Below, one piece after another: positions 57,075 through 64,000 of a stretch of DNA of 64,000 bases (positions are counted from its first letter, which is position 1; every line of letters starts with the position of its first letter). A program made the translations under genes and the position numbers. This stretch comes from Candidatus Berkiella aquae (GTDB taxonomy: Bacteria; Pseudomonadota; Gammaproteobacteria; Berkiellales; Berkiellaceae), in assembly GCF_001431295.2 (NCBI RefSeq), contig NZ_LKAJ02000001.1:3224001-3288000 (forward strand), given 5' to 3'. Below the pieces are notes generated by a model. It had not been told where the DNA came from. It searched no databases and worked only from the letters and a program-made list of their open reading frames with translations.

Positions 57075-57685
57075 TGGATCTATTTAACCGCTTTGCGCAA
57101 GGAACTATGCCCTTGCTAAATGCCGTTATCACTCGTCTGGATAAAGAAGCTTATCAATTTCTCGCGCCTCATGAAGGCAAAGTGATCTGTTTTCAGATCG
57201 AACAATTTCCTGCCATGTATTTCAAAATTCATCGCGATGGCTTAAAAGTGATTGAACCCTTACCTGATGAGAAATGTGATACCACTTTTTCCGGCCCTTT
57301 GAATGCGTTTATCAGCATGATTTTTACTAAAAATCGCGTACAGCATGGGCTACATATTCGAGGCGACTTAGAATGCGCCAAAGCACTTTATGATACCTGG
57401 CGACATTTAGATTTGGACTTTGAAGGCGCCATTGCCAATGTGGTGGGTGGTGAGATTGCCAGAGGGTTAAGCGAAGGATTCAGTCAAAGTCATGCTTGGC
57501 TCAAAAAAACATTTGATGCAAGAACTCAAGATTTAGGTGCTTATTTTCAAGATGAGAAAAAATGGCTCCCCACGAGAATGGAAATTGAAGATTTCTTTTC
57601 CGAAGTAGATAGTCTGCGTTTAGATGTTGAAAGACTCTCTGCAAGAATTGACCATCTACTCGCCAAAGCGACTCAAGGAAAATAA
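57074..57685 (+). CDS. ubiJ: UbiJ, SCP2-domain ubiquinone biosynthesis accessory factor
   Basis: A 203-aa accessory protein; in E. coli UbiJ binds the lipophilic intermediates of the Ubi metabolon through its SCP2 domain (here ~30-115, CFQIEQFPAMYFKIHRDGL to HIRGDLECAKAL). The C-terminal ~40 residues are coiled coil. Overlaps the ubiE stop by one base and abuts ubiB, the standard ubiE-ubiJ-ubiB order. Confidence 0.93.
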   Translation: MDLFNRFAQGTMPLLNAVITRLDKEAYQFLAPHEGKVICFQIEQFPAMYFKIHRDGLKVIEPLPDEKCDTTFSGPLNAFISMIFTKNRVQHGLHIRGDLECAKALYDTWRHLDLDFEGAIANVVGGEIARGLSEGFSQSHAWLKKTFDARTQDLGAYFQDEKKWLPTRMEIEDFFSEVDSLRLDVERLSARIDHLLAKATQGK

Positions 57686-59341
57686 ATGTTTTTCACTCGG
57701 ATCTTGCGTCTCATTCACATTAACATTGTTTTGCTCAAACATGGGCTTGACCGGATTGTTTGGGCAACCCCTCTGTTTCGTCCATTTAAAGTGCTCATCA
57801 TCTTTTTCCCTTGGCGTTGGTTTCGCGCTCGCCAACAACCCACTGGAGAATCTATTCGTTTAGCACTGGAAGAGCTTGGACCTATTTTCGTTAAATTCGG
57901 TCAACTGTTATCAACAAGGCGAGATCTTCTCCCAGACGAAATTGCAGATGAGCTTGCAAAACTTCAAGACAACGTTCCTCCCTTTGATGGTTTATTAGCA
58001 AAAAACATTATTGAAAAAAGCTTGGGTCAACCGCTTGAAGCTATTTTTGCTGAATTTAATATGACACCCCTTGCTTCCGCTTCCATTTCACAGGTCCATC
58101 CCGCTGTTTTGCATGATGGCACAAAAGTGGTTGTCAAAGTGTTACGCCCTAATGTCACCAAACAAGTTCATCAAGATGTGCTTTTGTTGCAATCTTTTGC
58201 AAAAATCATTCATCGAACCATTCCTCGATTAAGACGTTTTCATCCCATTGAAGTAGTTGAAGAAATCAAATGTACCCTGTTTGATGAATTAGATTTTTTA
58301 CGGGAAGCTGCCAATGCTTCACAATTGCGTCGTAACTTTGCTCATTCGCAAAGCCTTTATGTACCCCAAGTTTTTTGGGAATACTCCCGAAAAAATATTC
58401 TCGTCACCGAGCAAGTTTATGGCATCCCTATTTCGGATATTAAATCTCTAAATGCTAAGCAAGTCGATCTAAAACGATTAGCAGAGCGCGGGGTTGAGAT
58501 CTTTTTCACCCAAGTTTTTCGCGACTGTTTTTTTCATGCGGATATGCACCCGGGTAATATTTTTGTAGGCGCTGAAGAACCCGATAATCCACGTTATATT
58601 GCTGTTGATTTTGGGATTATGGGAACGTTAGGTCCAGAAGACCAGCGCTATCTGGGTGAAAATTTCTTAGCTTTTTTTAAGCGAGATTATCGCCGTGTCG
58701 CAGAGTTACATGTTCAATCTGGCTGGGTCCCGCCCCATACGCGCATTGAATCTTTTGAATCAGCGATTCGCACGGTTTGTGAACCTATTTTTGAAAGACC
58801 ATTAAAAGATATTTCAATTGGACAAACGCTGCTGCGTTTATTCCAAACAGCAAGACAATTCGAAATGGAAGTACAACCTCAACTGGTACTACTACAAAAA
58901 ACCTTATTAAGCGTTGAAGGTTTAGGACGCCAACTCTATCCCGATCTTGATTTATGGCACACGGCTAAACCTTATCTTGAAAAGTGGATGACTCAACATT
59001 TTGGTCCTAAAGCATTATATTACACGCTAAAGAATAAATTTCCGGTTTGGAGCGCTAAAATGCCGGAGCTGCCCGAAGCTATCTACGATATTTTGCGATT
59101 CTGGCAAAATGAAACCCATTATCTTAGCTATCGCCATTCCCCCCTACATCGTCATGGACTCAAGAAAAAACGGCACTCCCTCAAAACGATAAAGCTTATT
59201 GGCGTTGGGATGATTGCCATGATGGCAGCGATTGCTTATGTCGATCCCTCTTTGGAACAAATATCTCACTTTATGACAACCTATAAAATGTGGTTATTAG
59301 GGCTAGGTTCGGTCATTGGACTATGGTGTGTGCTGAAGTAA
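57686..59341 (+). CDS. ubiB: UbiB, atypical kinase/ATPase for ubiquinone biosynthesis
   Basis: A 551-aa ADCK/ABC1-family protein. N-terminal KxGQ motif (FVKFGQLLSTRRDLLP), A-rich-like loop PLASASISQVHPAVL, nucleotide-binding VVVKVLRP, EELDFLREAAN-like LFDELDFLREA, and catalytic-loop FFHADMHPGNI with VDFGIMG. Two C-terminal hydrophobic helices (~505-550) anchor it to the inner membrane. Full length compared with E. coli (546 aa). Confidence 0.97.
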   Translation: MFFTRILRLIHINIVLLKHGLDRIVWATPLFRPFKVLIIFFPWRWFRARQQPTGESIRLALEELGPIFVKFGQLLSTRRDLLPDEIADELAKLQDNVPPFDGLLAKNIIEKSLGQPLEAIFAEFNMTPLASASISQVHPAVLHDGTKVVVKVLRPNVTKQVHQDVLLLQSFAKIIHRTIPRLRRFHPIEVVEEIKCTLFDELDFLREAANASQLRRNFAHSQSLYVPQVFWEYSRKNILVTEQVYGIPISDIKSLNAKQVDLKRLAERGVEIFFTQVFRDCFFHADMHPGNIFVGAEEPDNPRYIAVDFGIMGTLGPEDQRYLGENFLAFFKRDYRRVAELHVQSGWVPPHTRIESFESAIRTVCEPIFERPLKDISIGQTLLRLFQTARQFEMEVQPQLVLLQKTLLSVEGLGRQLYPDLDLWHTAKPYLEKWMTQHFGPKALYYTLKNKFPVWSAKMPELPEAIYDILRFWQNETHYLSYRHSPLHRHGLKKKRHSLKTIKLIGVGMIAMMAAIAYVDPSLEQISHFMTTYKMWLLGLGSVIGLWCVLK

Positions 59342-59409
59342 AACAGGTATACTCTTTCCAGTTTACATGGATACTTTATTGAGTTTGCTTTTTTCTTCAT
59401 GGAGGTTAT

Positions 59410-59742
59410 ATGTCTGACTGTATTTTCTGTCAAATGGTACAAGGAAAAATCACGACGGATAAAATCTATGAAGATGATCATATTTTTGTTATCCATGATA
59501 TTCACCCTAAAGCAAAAGTTCATTTACTGGTGATCCCTAAAATCCATATTGATAGTCTTGCTGAAGTGAATGAGCAACATAGTCCTTTACTGGGTTATAT
59601 GATGACCTCTCTTAATAATTTTGCCAAAGAGCAAGGCTTAAGTGGTTTTAGAACCATTATTAATACCGGCAAAGCTGGGGGCCAAGAAATTTTTCATTTG
59701 CACATACACCTCATTGGTGGTGGCAATATTCCTAAATTTTAA
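59410..59742 (+). CDS. HIT-family nucleotide-binding protein (HinT-like)
   Basis: A 110-aa histidine-triad hydrolase acting on nucleoside phosphoramidates. [20 protein letters not shown] at the N-terminus and the triad [13 protein letters not shown] near the C-terminus. GGAGGTTAT lies just before the ATG. It is located between ubiB and tatA, 14 nt before the latter. Confidence 0.95.
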   Translation: MSDCIFCQMVQGKITTDKIYEDDHIFVIHDIHPKAKVHLLVIPKIHIDSLAEVNEQHSPLLGYMMTSLNNFAKEQGLSGFRTIINTGKAGGQEIFHLHIHLIGGGNIPKF

Positions 59743-59756
59743 CGTGGAGAAAAACA

Positions 59757-59957
59757 ATGGGTATCGGCGGCATTAGTCCAGGCTCTTTAATTTTAATTTT
59801 TCTGATTGTCGTTCTTTTATTTGGCACCAAAAAATTGCAAACCTTAGGTGAAGATTTCGGCAAAGCGATTAAAGGTTTTCGCAAAGGGTTGCATGGCATT
59901 ACCGATGAAACCAATGTGCCCCACACCAATACCGATAAAAAATCGATTGAACAATAA
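59757..59957 (+). CDS. tatA: Sec-independent translocase subunit TatA
   Basis: A 66-aa membrane protein forming the Tat pore: one N-terminal helix ([17 protein letters not shown]), the FGTKKL hinge, then an amphipathic helix with [12 protein letters not shown]. The charged C-terminus is short. First gene of tatABC; overlaps tatB in an ATG/TAA junction. Confidence 0.96.
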   Translation: MGIGGISPGSLILIFLIVVLLFGTKKLQTLGEDFGKAIKGFRKGLHGITDETNVPHTNTDKKSIEQ

Positions 59958-60139
59958 TGTTTCAAGTAGGATTTGGTGAATTAGTCGTTGTCTTAGTCGT
60001 GGCATTGTGGGTTTTTGGTCCTGAACGATTGCCAGCCCTTGCAAGAATTTGCGGACGTTGGCTGGGGAAGACCAGGCAATCTTATCTGGCTATCAAGCAA
60101 GAGTTTCAGGATGAACTCAATAAAACGACCAAACAGTAG
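59957..60139 (+). CDS. tatB: Short Sec-independent translocase subunit TatB
   Basis: A 60-aa protein with the TatB signature FQVGFGELVVVLVVALWVFG and GPERLP, followed by an amphipathic helix. E. coli TatB is 171 aa; here the long C-terminal region is absent, leaving only the membrane helix and hinge plus about 30 residues. Position between tatA and tatC supports the TatB role. Confidence 0.9.
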   Translation: MFQVGFGELVVVLVVALWVFGPERLPALARICGRWLGKTRQSYLAIKQEFQDELNKTTKQ

Positions 60140-60147
60140 AGATAAAT

Positions 60148-60873
60148 ATGGAAAATCTGGAGAAATATTTACCTCACTTCATTGAATTAAGACAAAGATT
60201 AATCCGTTGTTGCTTAGCCTATGCTTTGGTTCTGACCCCCTTGTTAATCTACTGTAGCAACTTATACACGCTGCTGGCTCAACCTATTTTAAAATCATTA
60301 CCCAGTGGCGGCATGCTCATTGCAACCGAGGTAATCACTCCCTTCACTGCGCCATTAAAATTAGCTTTTTTTACGGCACTGGTGTTGATCATTCCTTTTA
60401 TTCTTTATCAAATATGGCGCTTTGTTGCACCTGGACTTTACCCTAACGAAAAACGCATGGTATTTCCGATTGTGTTTATGAGTGCGGCACTTTTTTATAT
60501 TGGTATGCTATTTGCGCATTTTCTCGTTTTACCAATGGCCCTTGGGTTCTTCATGCAGGTCGCACCCGAAGGCGTTACCGTCATGACCGATATGACTCAC
60601 TATATGGATTTTGTGCTGGTATTGTATTTTGCTTTTGGTGCTTCATTCCAAGTGCCTATTGTGACTTTTATCTTAATTAGAACAGGCATCACTTCTGTTG
60701 AGGGGCTTAAAAAGCATCGGCCCTATATTATCGTTGGTGCCTTTGTGATAGGCATGTTATTAACACCACCTGATGTGGTATCTCAAATTTTACTTGCTGT
60801 GCCTTTACTTGGTTTATTTGAAGGGGGGGTACTCCTTGCTAAATGCTTCCCCCCCAAAAAAACCGAATCATAA
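60148..60873 (+). CDS. tatC: Sec-independent translocase subunit TatC
   Basis: A 241-aa multi-spanning inner-membrane protein that binds twin-arginine signal peptides. N-terminal PHFIELRQRLIRCC, FTAPLKLAFFTALVLIIPFILYQIW, FVAPGLYPNEKR and MDFVLVLYFAFGASFQVPIV. About six hydrophobic segments. Its last 6 bases overlap the end of the convergent Deg-type gene. Confidence 0.97.
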   Translation: MENLEKYLPHFIELRQRLIRCCLAYALVLTPLLIYCSNLYTLLAQPILKSLPSGGMLIATEVITPFTAPLKLAFFTALVLIIPFILYQIWRFVAPGLYPNEKRMVFPIVFMSAALFYIGMLFAHFLVLPMALGFFMQVAPEGVTVMTDMTHYMDFVLVLYFAFGASFQVPIVTFILIRTGITSVEGLKKHRPYIIVGAFVIGMLLTPPDVVSQILLAVPLLGLFEGGVLLAKCFPPKKTES

Positions 60874-62397
60874 ACAACGATATCCACTATTTTCTCGCAT
60901 AGAGACCGTACTGCTTGCGGCTATTGGTAGTTGAGAATCGCCTGACTCTGAAAATTGTAATGGCCGAATATAATGATGCGTTAATTCTGCCAATAACGTG
61001 TCAGCTTCCGAAGTGGTCTTTAAATCAGCAGAGCAATCATGTTCAATATCATATGCTCTGAGCAACTCATTAGCTTCTACTATGGAGAGTTTGGGTATTA
61101 CCAATTGTTTGCCTGAGCGTGTTTCAATAAGATGATTTTTTTGGGTATTCTCTGTTACTGCCTTAACCAGCTCCTGCATAGTATGCACTTCAACACCATT
61201 AACGGAATCAATAATTTCACCCGCAAGCCCTTCGTAGCCTTGTGAATATCGATTCTTTAATAGCGTATTAATAACCAATATTTGCTCATTTTTGTGTTTT
61301 TTGACTTGATTGGTATAACTTCTGCCCCAGTCTGTTTGTAAATTTTTTGAGACTGGCTGCACAACCACAGAGCCTGCAATGATGCAATAAGAAGGCGGTT
61401 GACCATGTGTTCTTGATATCATGGTATGCGTACTATCAAAGGTATCTGTCAAATCAACTTTAACACAGCATTTTTTGCCTTCCCGTAATACTGTAAACAC
61501 CATTTCATCACCCAGCTTGGAACTGTTAATAAGATAGCGATAATCAACGCGTGTAATCGATTCAAGATTGACGGTTCCATCATTGTTAACATAGTGATCA
61601 TTTAGTTTTAAAATAACGTCATCTTCTTGCAACTTATCTTTCACACAAGACATAGGAGGGATGCTGCGAATAACTATTCCAGTTTGATGTTCCTTCATGC
61701 CATATTTCTCTCTGAGGAATCGATTTTCCATTTTTTGAATATCTAAATTTAACGAAGGAAATCCCATATTATTCGTGCGAACTTGTTCAATAAAATGTTT
61801 TAAAATATTCGCCGGAATCATGTAACCAATATTTTGCCCACGGGTTAGACTTTGATGCACAACACCGACGACTTTATTTTCTTTATCAACTGCTGCCCCA
61901 CCACTATTACCCGGATTGATGGGGGCACTCACTTGTGTGGATAAAAGCATCTGCTCGCCATGCGCATACCAATCATTTTCAATTCTTGAAACTTTACCCG
62001 TTGTGATGCAATATCCTTCTCCGCCAATCGGAAAACCATGAACCGCGATTTTTTGTAACTGTGTTGGCGTCTCGCCAATTTCTAAGGATTTTGCTTTTTG
62101 CCAAAACGATTCATCTTCCACTTCTAACATGGCAAGATCACATTCATGATTAACTGCCATTAATTTAGCTGCATATTTAATCGAGTCATTAGCCAGTTCA
62201 ACTTCAACAAAAGTCGATCCGCCTGCCACATGAGCATTGGTAATGATTTTGTTACCCTCAATCACAAAACCAGAACCTGTCCAGCGTGATATTGTTGGAG
62301 ATTTCCAGGGAAATTGATAATCGTAATCCAGAGCGGTTGTGTAGATTTTGACGGCAAATTGCTTATCGCTTGAAGAGGACGCTTTATTTCTACCCAT
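60868..62397 (-). CDS. Deg-type serine protease with two PDZ-like domains, no signal peptide
   Basis: A 509-aa trypsin-fold protease with His56 (IITNAHVAGG), Asp87 (HECDLAMLEV) and Ser165 (INPGNSGGAAV). The segment HGFPIGGEGYCITTGKVSRI with YAHGEQMLLSTQ resembles plant/eukaryotic Deg proteases (Deg9-like) more than bacterial DegP/DegS. A PDZ domain follows (~225-320, GIVIRSIPPMS...VILKLND), and a second PDZ-like region (~385-430). The N-terminus is hydrophilic (MGRNKASSSSDKQF), so it is either cytosolic or exported without Sec. AGGAGG precedes the ATG. Secretion into a host is an inference. Confidence 0.82.
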   Translation of the reverse strand: MGRNKASSSSDKQFAVKIYTTALDYDYQFPWKSPTISRWTGSGFVIEGNKIITNAHVAGGSTFVEVELANDSIKYAAKLMAVNHECDLAMLEVEDESFWQKAKSLEIGETPTQLQKIAVHGFPIGGEGYCITTGKVSRIENDWYAHGEQMLLSTQVSAPINPGNSGGAAVDKENKVVGVVHQSLTRGQNIGYMIPANILKHFIEQVRTNNMGFPSLNLDIQKMENRFLREKYGMKEHQTGIVIRSIPPMSCVKDKLQEDDVILKLNDHYVNNDGTVNLESITRVDYRYLINSSKLGDEMVFTVLREGKKCCVKVDLTDTFDSTHTMISRTHGQPPSYCIIAGSVVVQPVSKNLQTDWGRSYTNQVKKHKNEQILVINTLLKNRYSQGYEGLAGEIIDSVNGVEVHTMQELVKAVTENTQKNHLIETRSGKQLVIPKLSIVEANELLRAYDIEHDCSADLKTTSEADTLLAELTHHYIRPLQFSESGDSQLPIAASSTVSMRENSGYRCL

Positions 62398-62539
62398 GAT
62401 GTTTTCCTCCTGGGAAATACAAATTGTAACGACCTATAACCTAACTATAGCTAACAATTTGTCAGTGTGGAGGAAATATTTTATATGGCTAGATCCTTAT
62501 CCACCATACAAAATTCATGCCAGGAGGACAAGTAGCGAG

Positions 62540-62672
62540 CGTCATTGCGAGGAGCTGATAAGCGACGAAGCAGTCTAGTCAAATTAGGAATTTTTAGATT
62601 GCTGTCTTTCATTCGCAATGACGCAGGGTTACGTCACTGCGAGGAGCTGATAAGCGACGAAGCAGTCTAGTC
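62540..62672. repeat. Direct repeat of a 41-bp unit with an inverted core between
   Basis: CGTCAtTGCGAGGAGCTGAT...GACGAAGCAGTCTAGTC at 62540-62580 recurs at 62632-62672 with one mismatch (period 92 bp). An inverted piece, CGCAATGACG, lies at 62614-62623. This CGTCATTGCGAGGAGC / GACGAAGCA type of sequence is a widespread dispersed bacterial intergenic repeat. No gene is present between 62398 and 62683. Confidence 0.8.
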
Positions 62673-62683
62673 GAAGTAGTTAT

Positions 62684-64000
62684 TTATTCTTTCGAATCCA
62701 ATTCTTCCCAACGTTGATACGCTTCACTCAGCTTCTTTTCTAAATCACTCAGTTTGCAACCGATTGTTTGGACTTCCGTTTTGGGTTTGTCATAGAAATT
62801 CGGCTCGCACATTTGATTTTGAATCACTTGAATTTCCTTCTCAAGCTTTTCAATCTGTGAAGGTAAACTAGCAAGTTCACGTTGTTGATTATAAGAAAGT
62901 TTTTGTTCTTTCTTAGATTCAACTCCTTTTTTAGACGCTTGAGTCTTTATCGTTTTGACTTCTTTTTCCTTAGTGGCATTTTGTATTAGGGCATTTCTTT
63001 GTAGGAAATCACTATAACCTCCCACATTAATAGAAATTCCTTCGTCTGTGAAAGCAATACAATGTGTTGCAATATTATCGATAAATTCTCGGTCATGGCT
63101 AATGATAATAACCGTGCCTGGATAATGTAGTAATAGGTTCTCTAGCACATCTAAAGATTCAATATCCAAATCATTGGTGGGCTCATCGAGTACTAAAACG
63201 TTAGCAGGTTTTGAAAATAATTTTGCCAATAGTAATCGATTCTGTTCTCCGCCAGATAAGGTTTTTACTAAAGCACGACACTTGACAGGCGAAAATAGAA
63301 AATCACCCAAATAGCCAACAATGTGGCGTTTTTTTCCATCTATTTCAACAAAATCATCACCTTCAGCTACATTGCTCATCACCGTTTCTTCAGGACGTAA
63401 GCGATCACGCGTTTGATCAAAGAACGCTATTTGATTTGCAGGACTATGCTTTAACATGCCAGAGGTCGGTTTCAATAATCCCAATAGCAATTTGATTAAG
63501 GTTGTTTTACCAGAACCATTTGGACCAACAATCGCAATCTTATCGCCTCTTTGGACCGTAAAGGTGAAATCCTTAATTAAGGGCGGCCGGTTTTCATAAC
63601 CAAAGAAAATATTCTGTGCTTGGATGACGGTTTTACCGGTTGTTGCAGATTCATTAATCGCAAACACGGGCTTTTCTTTTAATTCTCTGCGCTGTTTACG
63701 CTCTTCCCTTAATGCTTTGAGGGCACGCACTCTGCCTTCATTACGTGTTCTTCTGGCTTTAACTCCTTGTCTTATCCATTGTTCTTCTTCGGATAATTTT
63801 TTATCAAACAGCGCATTATGTCTTTGTTCTTCAGCGAGGGCCGCTTCTTTTCTTGCAAGAAAAGCATCATAATCAGGTGGATAGGAAATTAATTTACCGC
63901 GATCAAGCTCGACGATTCGGGTTGCTAATGCGCGCAATAATGCCCTATCGTGAGTAATAAAAATCAAGGTTTTGGGATATTGCTTCAGCATGGTTTCTAA
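62684..64000 (-). CDS. uup: ABC-F family ATPase (Uup-like), 5' end outside window
   Basis: Partial; the frame is open to the right edge. The visible part begins in the first ATPase domain just after its Walker B (LETMLKQYPKTLIFITHDR, with the switch His), then a basic linker (IRQGVKARRTRNEGRVRALK), and a complete second ATPase domain: Walker A VGPNGSGKTTLIKLLLG, signature LSGGEQNRLLLAKL, Walker B LVLDEPTNDLDIESLD and ISHDREFID. It ends in a long C-terminal coiled coil typical of Uup. ABC-F proteins act on ribosomes or branched DNA rather than in transport. Confidence 0.92.
   Translation of the reverse strand, partial: LETMLKQYPKTLIFITHDRALLRALATRIVELDRGKLISYPPDYDAFLARKEAALAEEQRHNALFDKKLSEEEQWIRQGVKARRTRNEGRVRALKALREERKQRRELKEKPVFAINESATTGKTVIQAQNIFFGYENRPPLIKDFTFTVQRGDKIAIVGPNGSGKTTLIKLLLGLLKPTSGMLKHSPANQIAFFDQTRDRLRPEETVMSNVAEGDDFVEIDGKKRHIVGYLGDFLFSPVKCRALVKTLSGGEQNRLLLAKLFSKPANVLVLDEPTNDLDIESLDVLENLLLHYPGTVIIISHDREFIDNIATHCIAFTDEGISINVGGYSDFLQRNALIQNATKEKEVKTIKTQASKKGVESKKEQKLSYNQQRELASLPSQIEKLEKEIQVIQNQMCEPNFYDKPKTEVQTIGCKLSDLEKKLSEAYQRWEELDSKE

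Overview
The window reads as chromosome from an AT-rich gammaproteobacterium, most likely of the Legionellales (Legionella/Coxiella/Berkiella type). The core proteins are gammaproteobacterial. Gene order from ahcY through rsmE, the type IV pilus chemosensory genes, tonB3-yqgE-ruvX-pyrB-pyrC', pilT/yggS-proC-yggT-yggU, rdgB-hemW and trmB follows from memory the P. aeruginosa PA0380-PA0432 neighbourhood. The second half carries priA-ftsN-hslVU-ubiEJB-tatABC in enterobacterial-like order. Between these core blocks lie accessory genes with host-association features (ankyrin-like repeats, basic NLS-like stretches, a signal-less Deg-type protease). The genus is an inference; no rRNA or Dot/Icm gene is present to confirm it.

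Layout. 1-1.4 kb: ahcY. 1.5-4.9 kb: a minus-strand accessory locus with an ankyrin/TraB-ChaN-like protein, a 69-aa ORF, a decayed paralogue and an intact protein built of five ~52-residue repeats. 5.2-11.3 kb: rsmE, then the convergent pilI-pilJ-chpA-chpC-like operon. 11.4-16 kb: tonB-like, yqgE, ruvX, pyrB, a catalytically dead pyrC' and a PyrK-like flavoprotein fragment. 16-22.3 kb: a thiamine operon thiC-thiO-thiS-thiG-thiDE-thiF read leftward from a sigma70 promoter and a clear TPP riboswitch. 22.4-29.9 kb: a HAD phosphatase, pilT divergent from yggS-proC-yggT-yggU-hydrolase, rdgB-hemW and a YcxB-like gene. 30-36.1 kb: an SLC13/RCK permease, trmB, tRNA-Gly(CCC), asmA-mutY-yggX.

36.2-37.2 kb: two tandem small glycine-zipper peptides with bacteriocin-type double-glycine leaders behind their own promoter, a cluster of G(A/G)TGTCCT motifs, and tRNA-Phe(GAA). 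37.2-48.3 kb: two membrane proteins, an SSS symporter, a 344-bp intergenic region with DnaA-box-like sites, an S9 peptidase with cysQ, a degenerate M48-like membrane protein, an exported protein, and head-to-head bioD/bioA. 48.3-60.9 kb: tex, a membrane protein with a proline-rich/basic tail, priA, ftsN-like, hslVU, ubiE-ubiJ-ubiB, a HIT protein and tatABC. 60.9-64 kb: the Deg-type protease, repeats, and the 3' part of an ABC-F gene that runs off the window.

The most interesting observation is a near-identical 15-16-bp palindrome (GTGAATGTTTGTTCAC type), embedded in promoter-like sequence, upstream of both the tandem GG-leader peptide genes (36767-36782) and the 52-residue-repeat gene (4933-4947). 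It links two otherwise unrelated accessory loci 32 kb apart into what may be one uncharacterised regulon.
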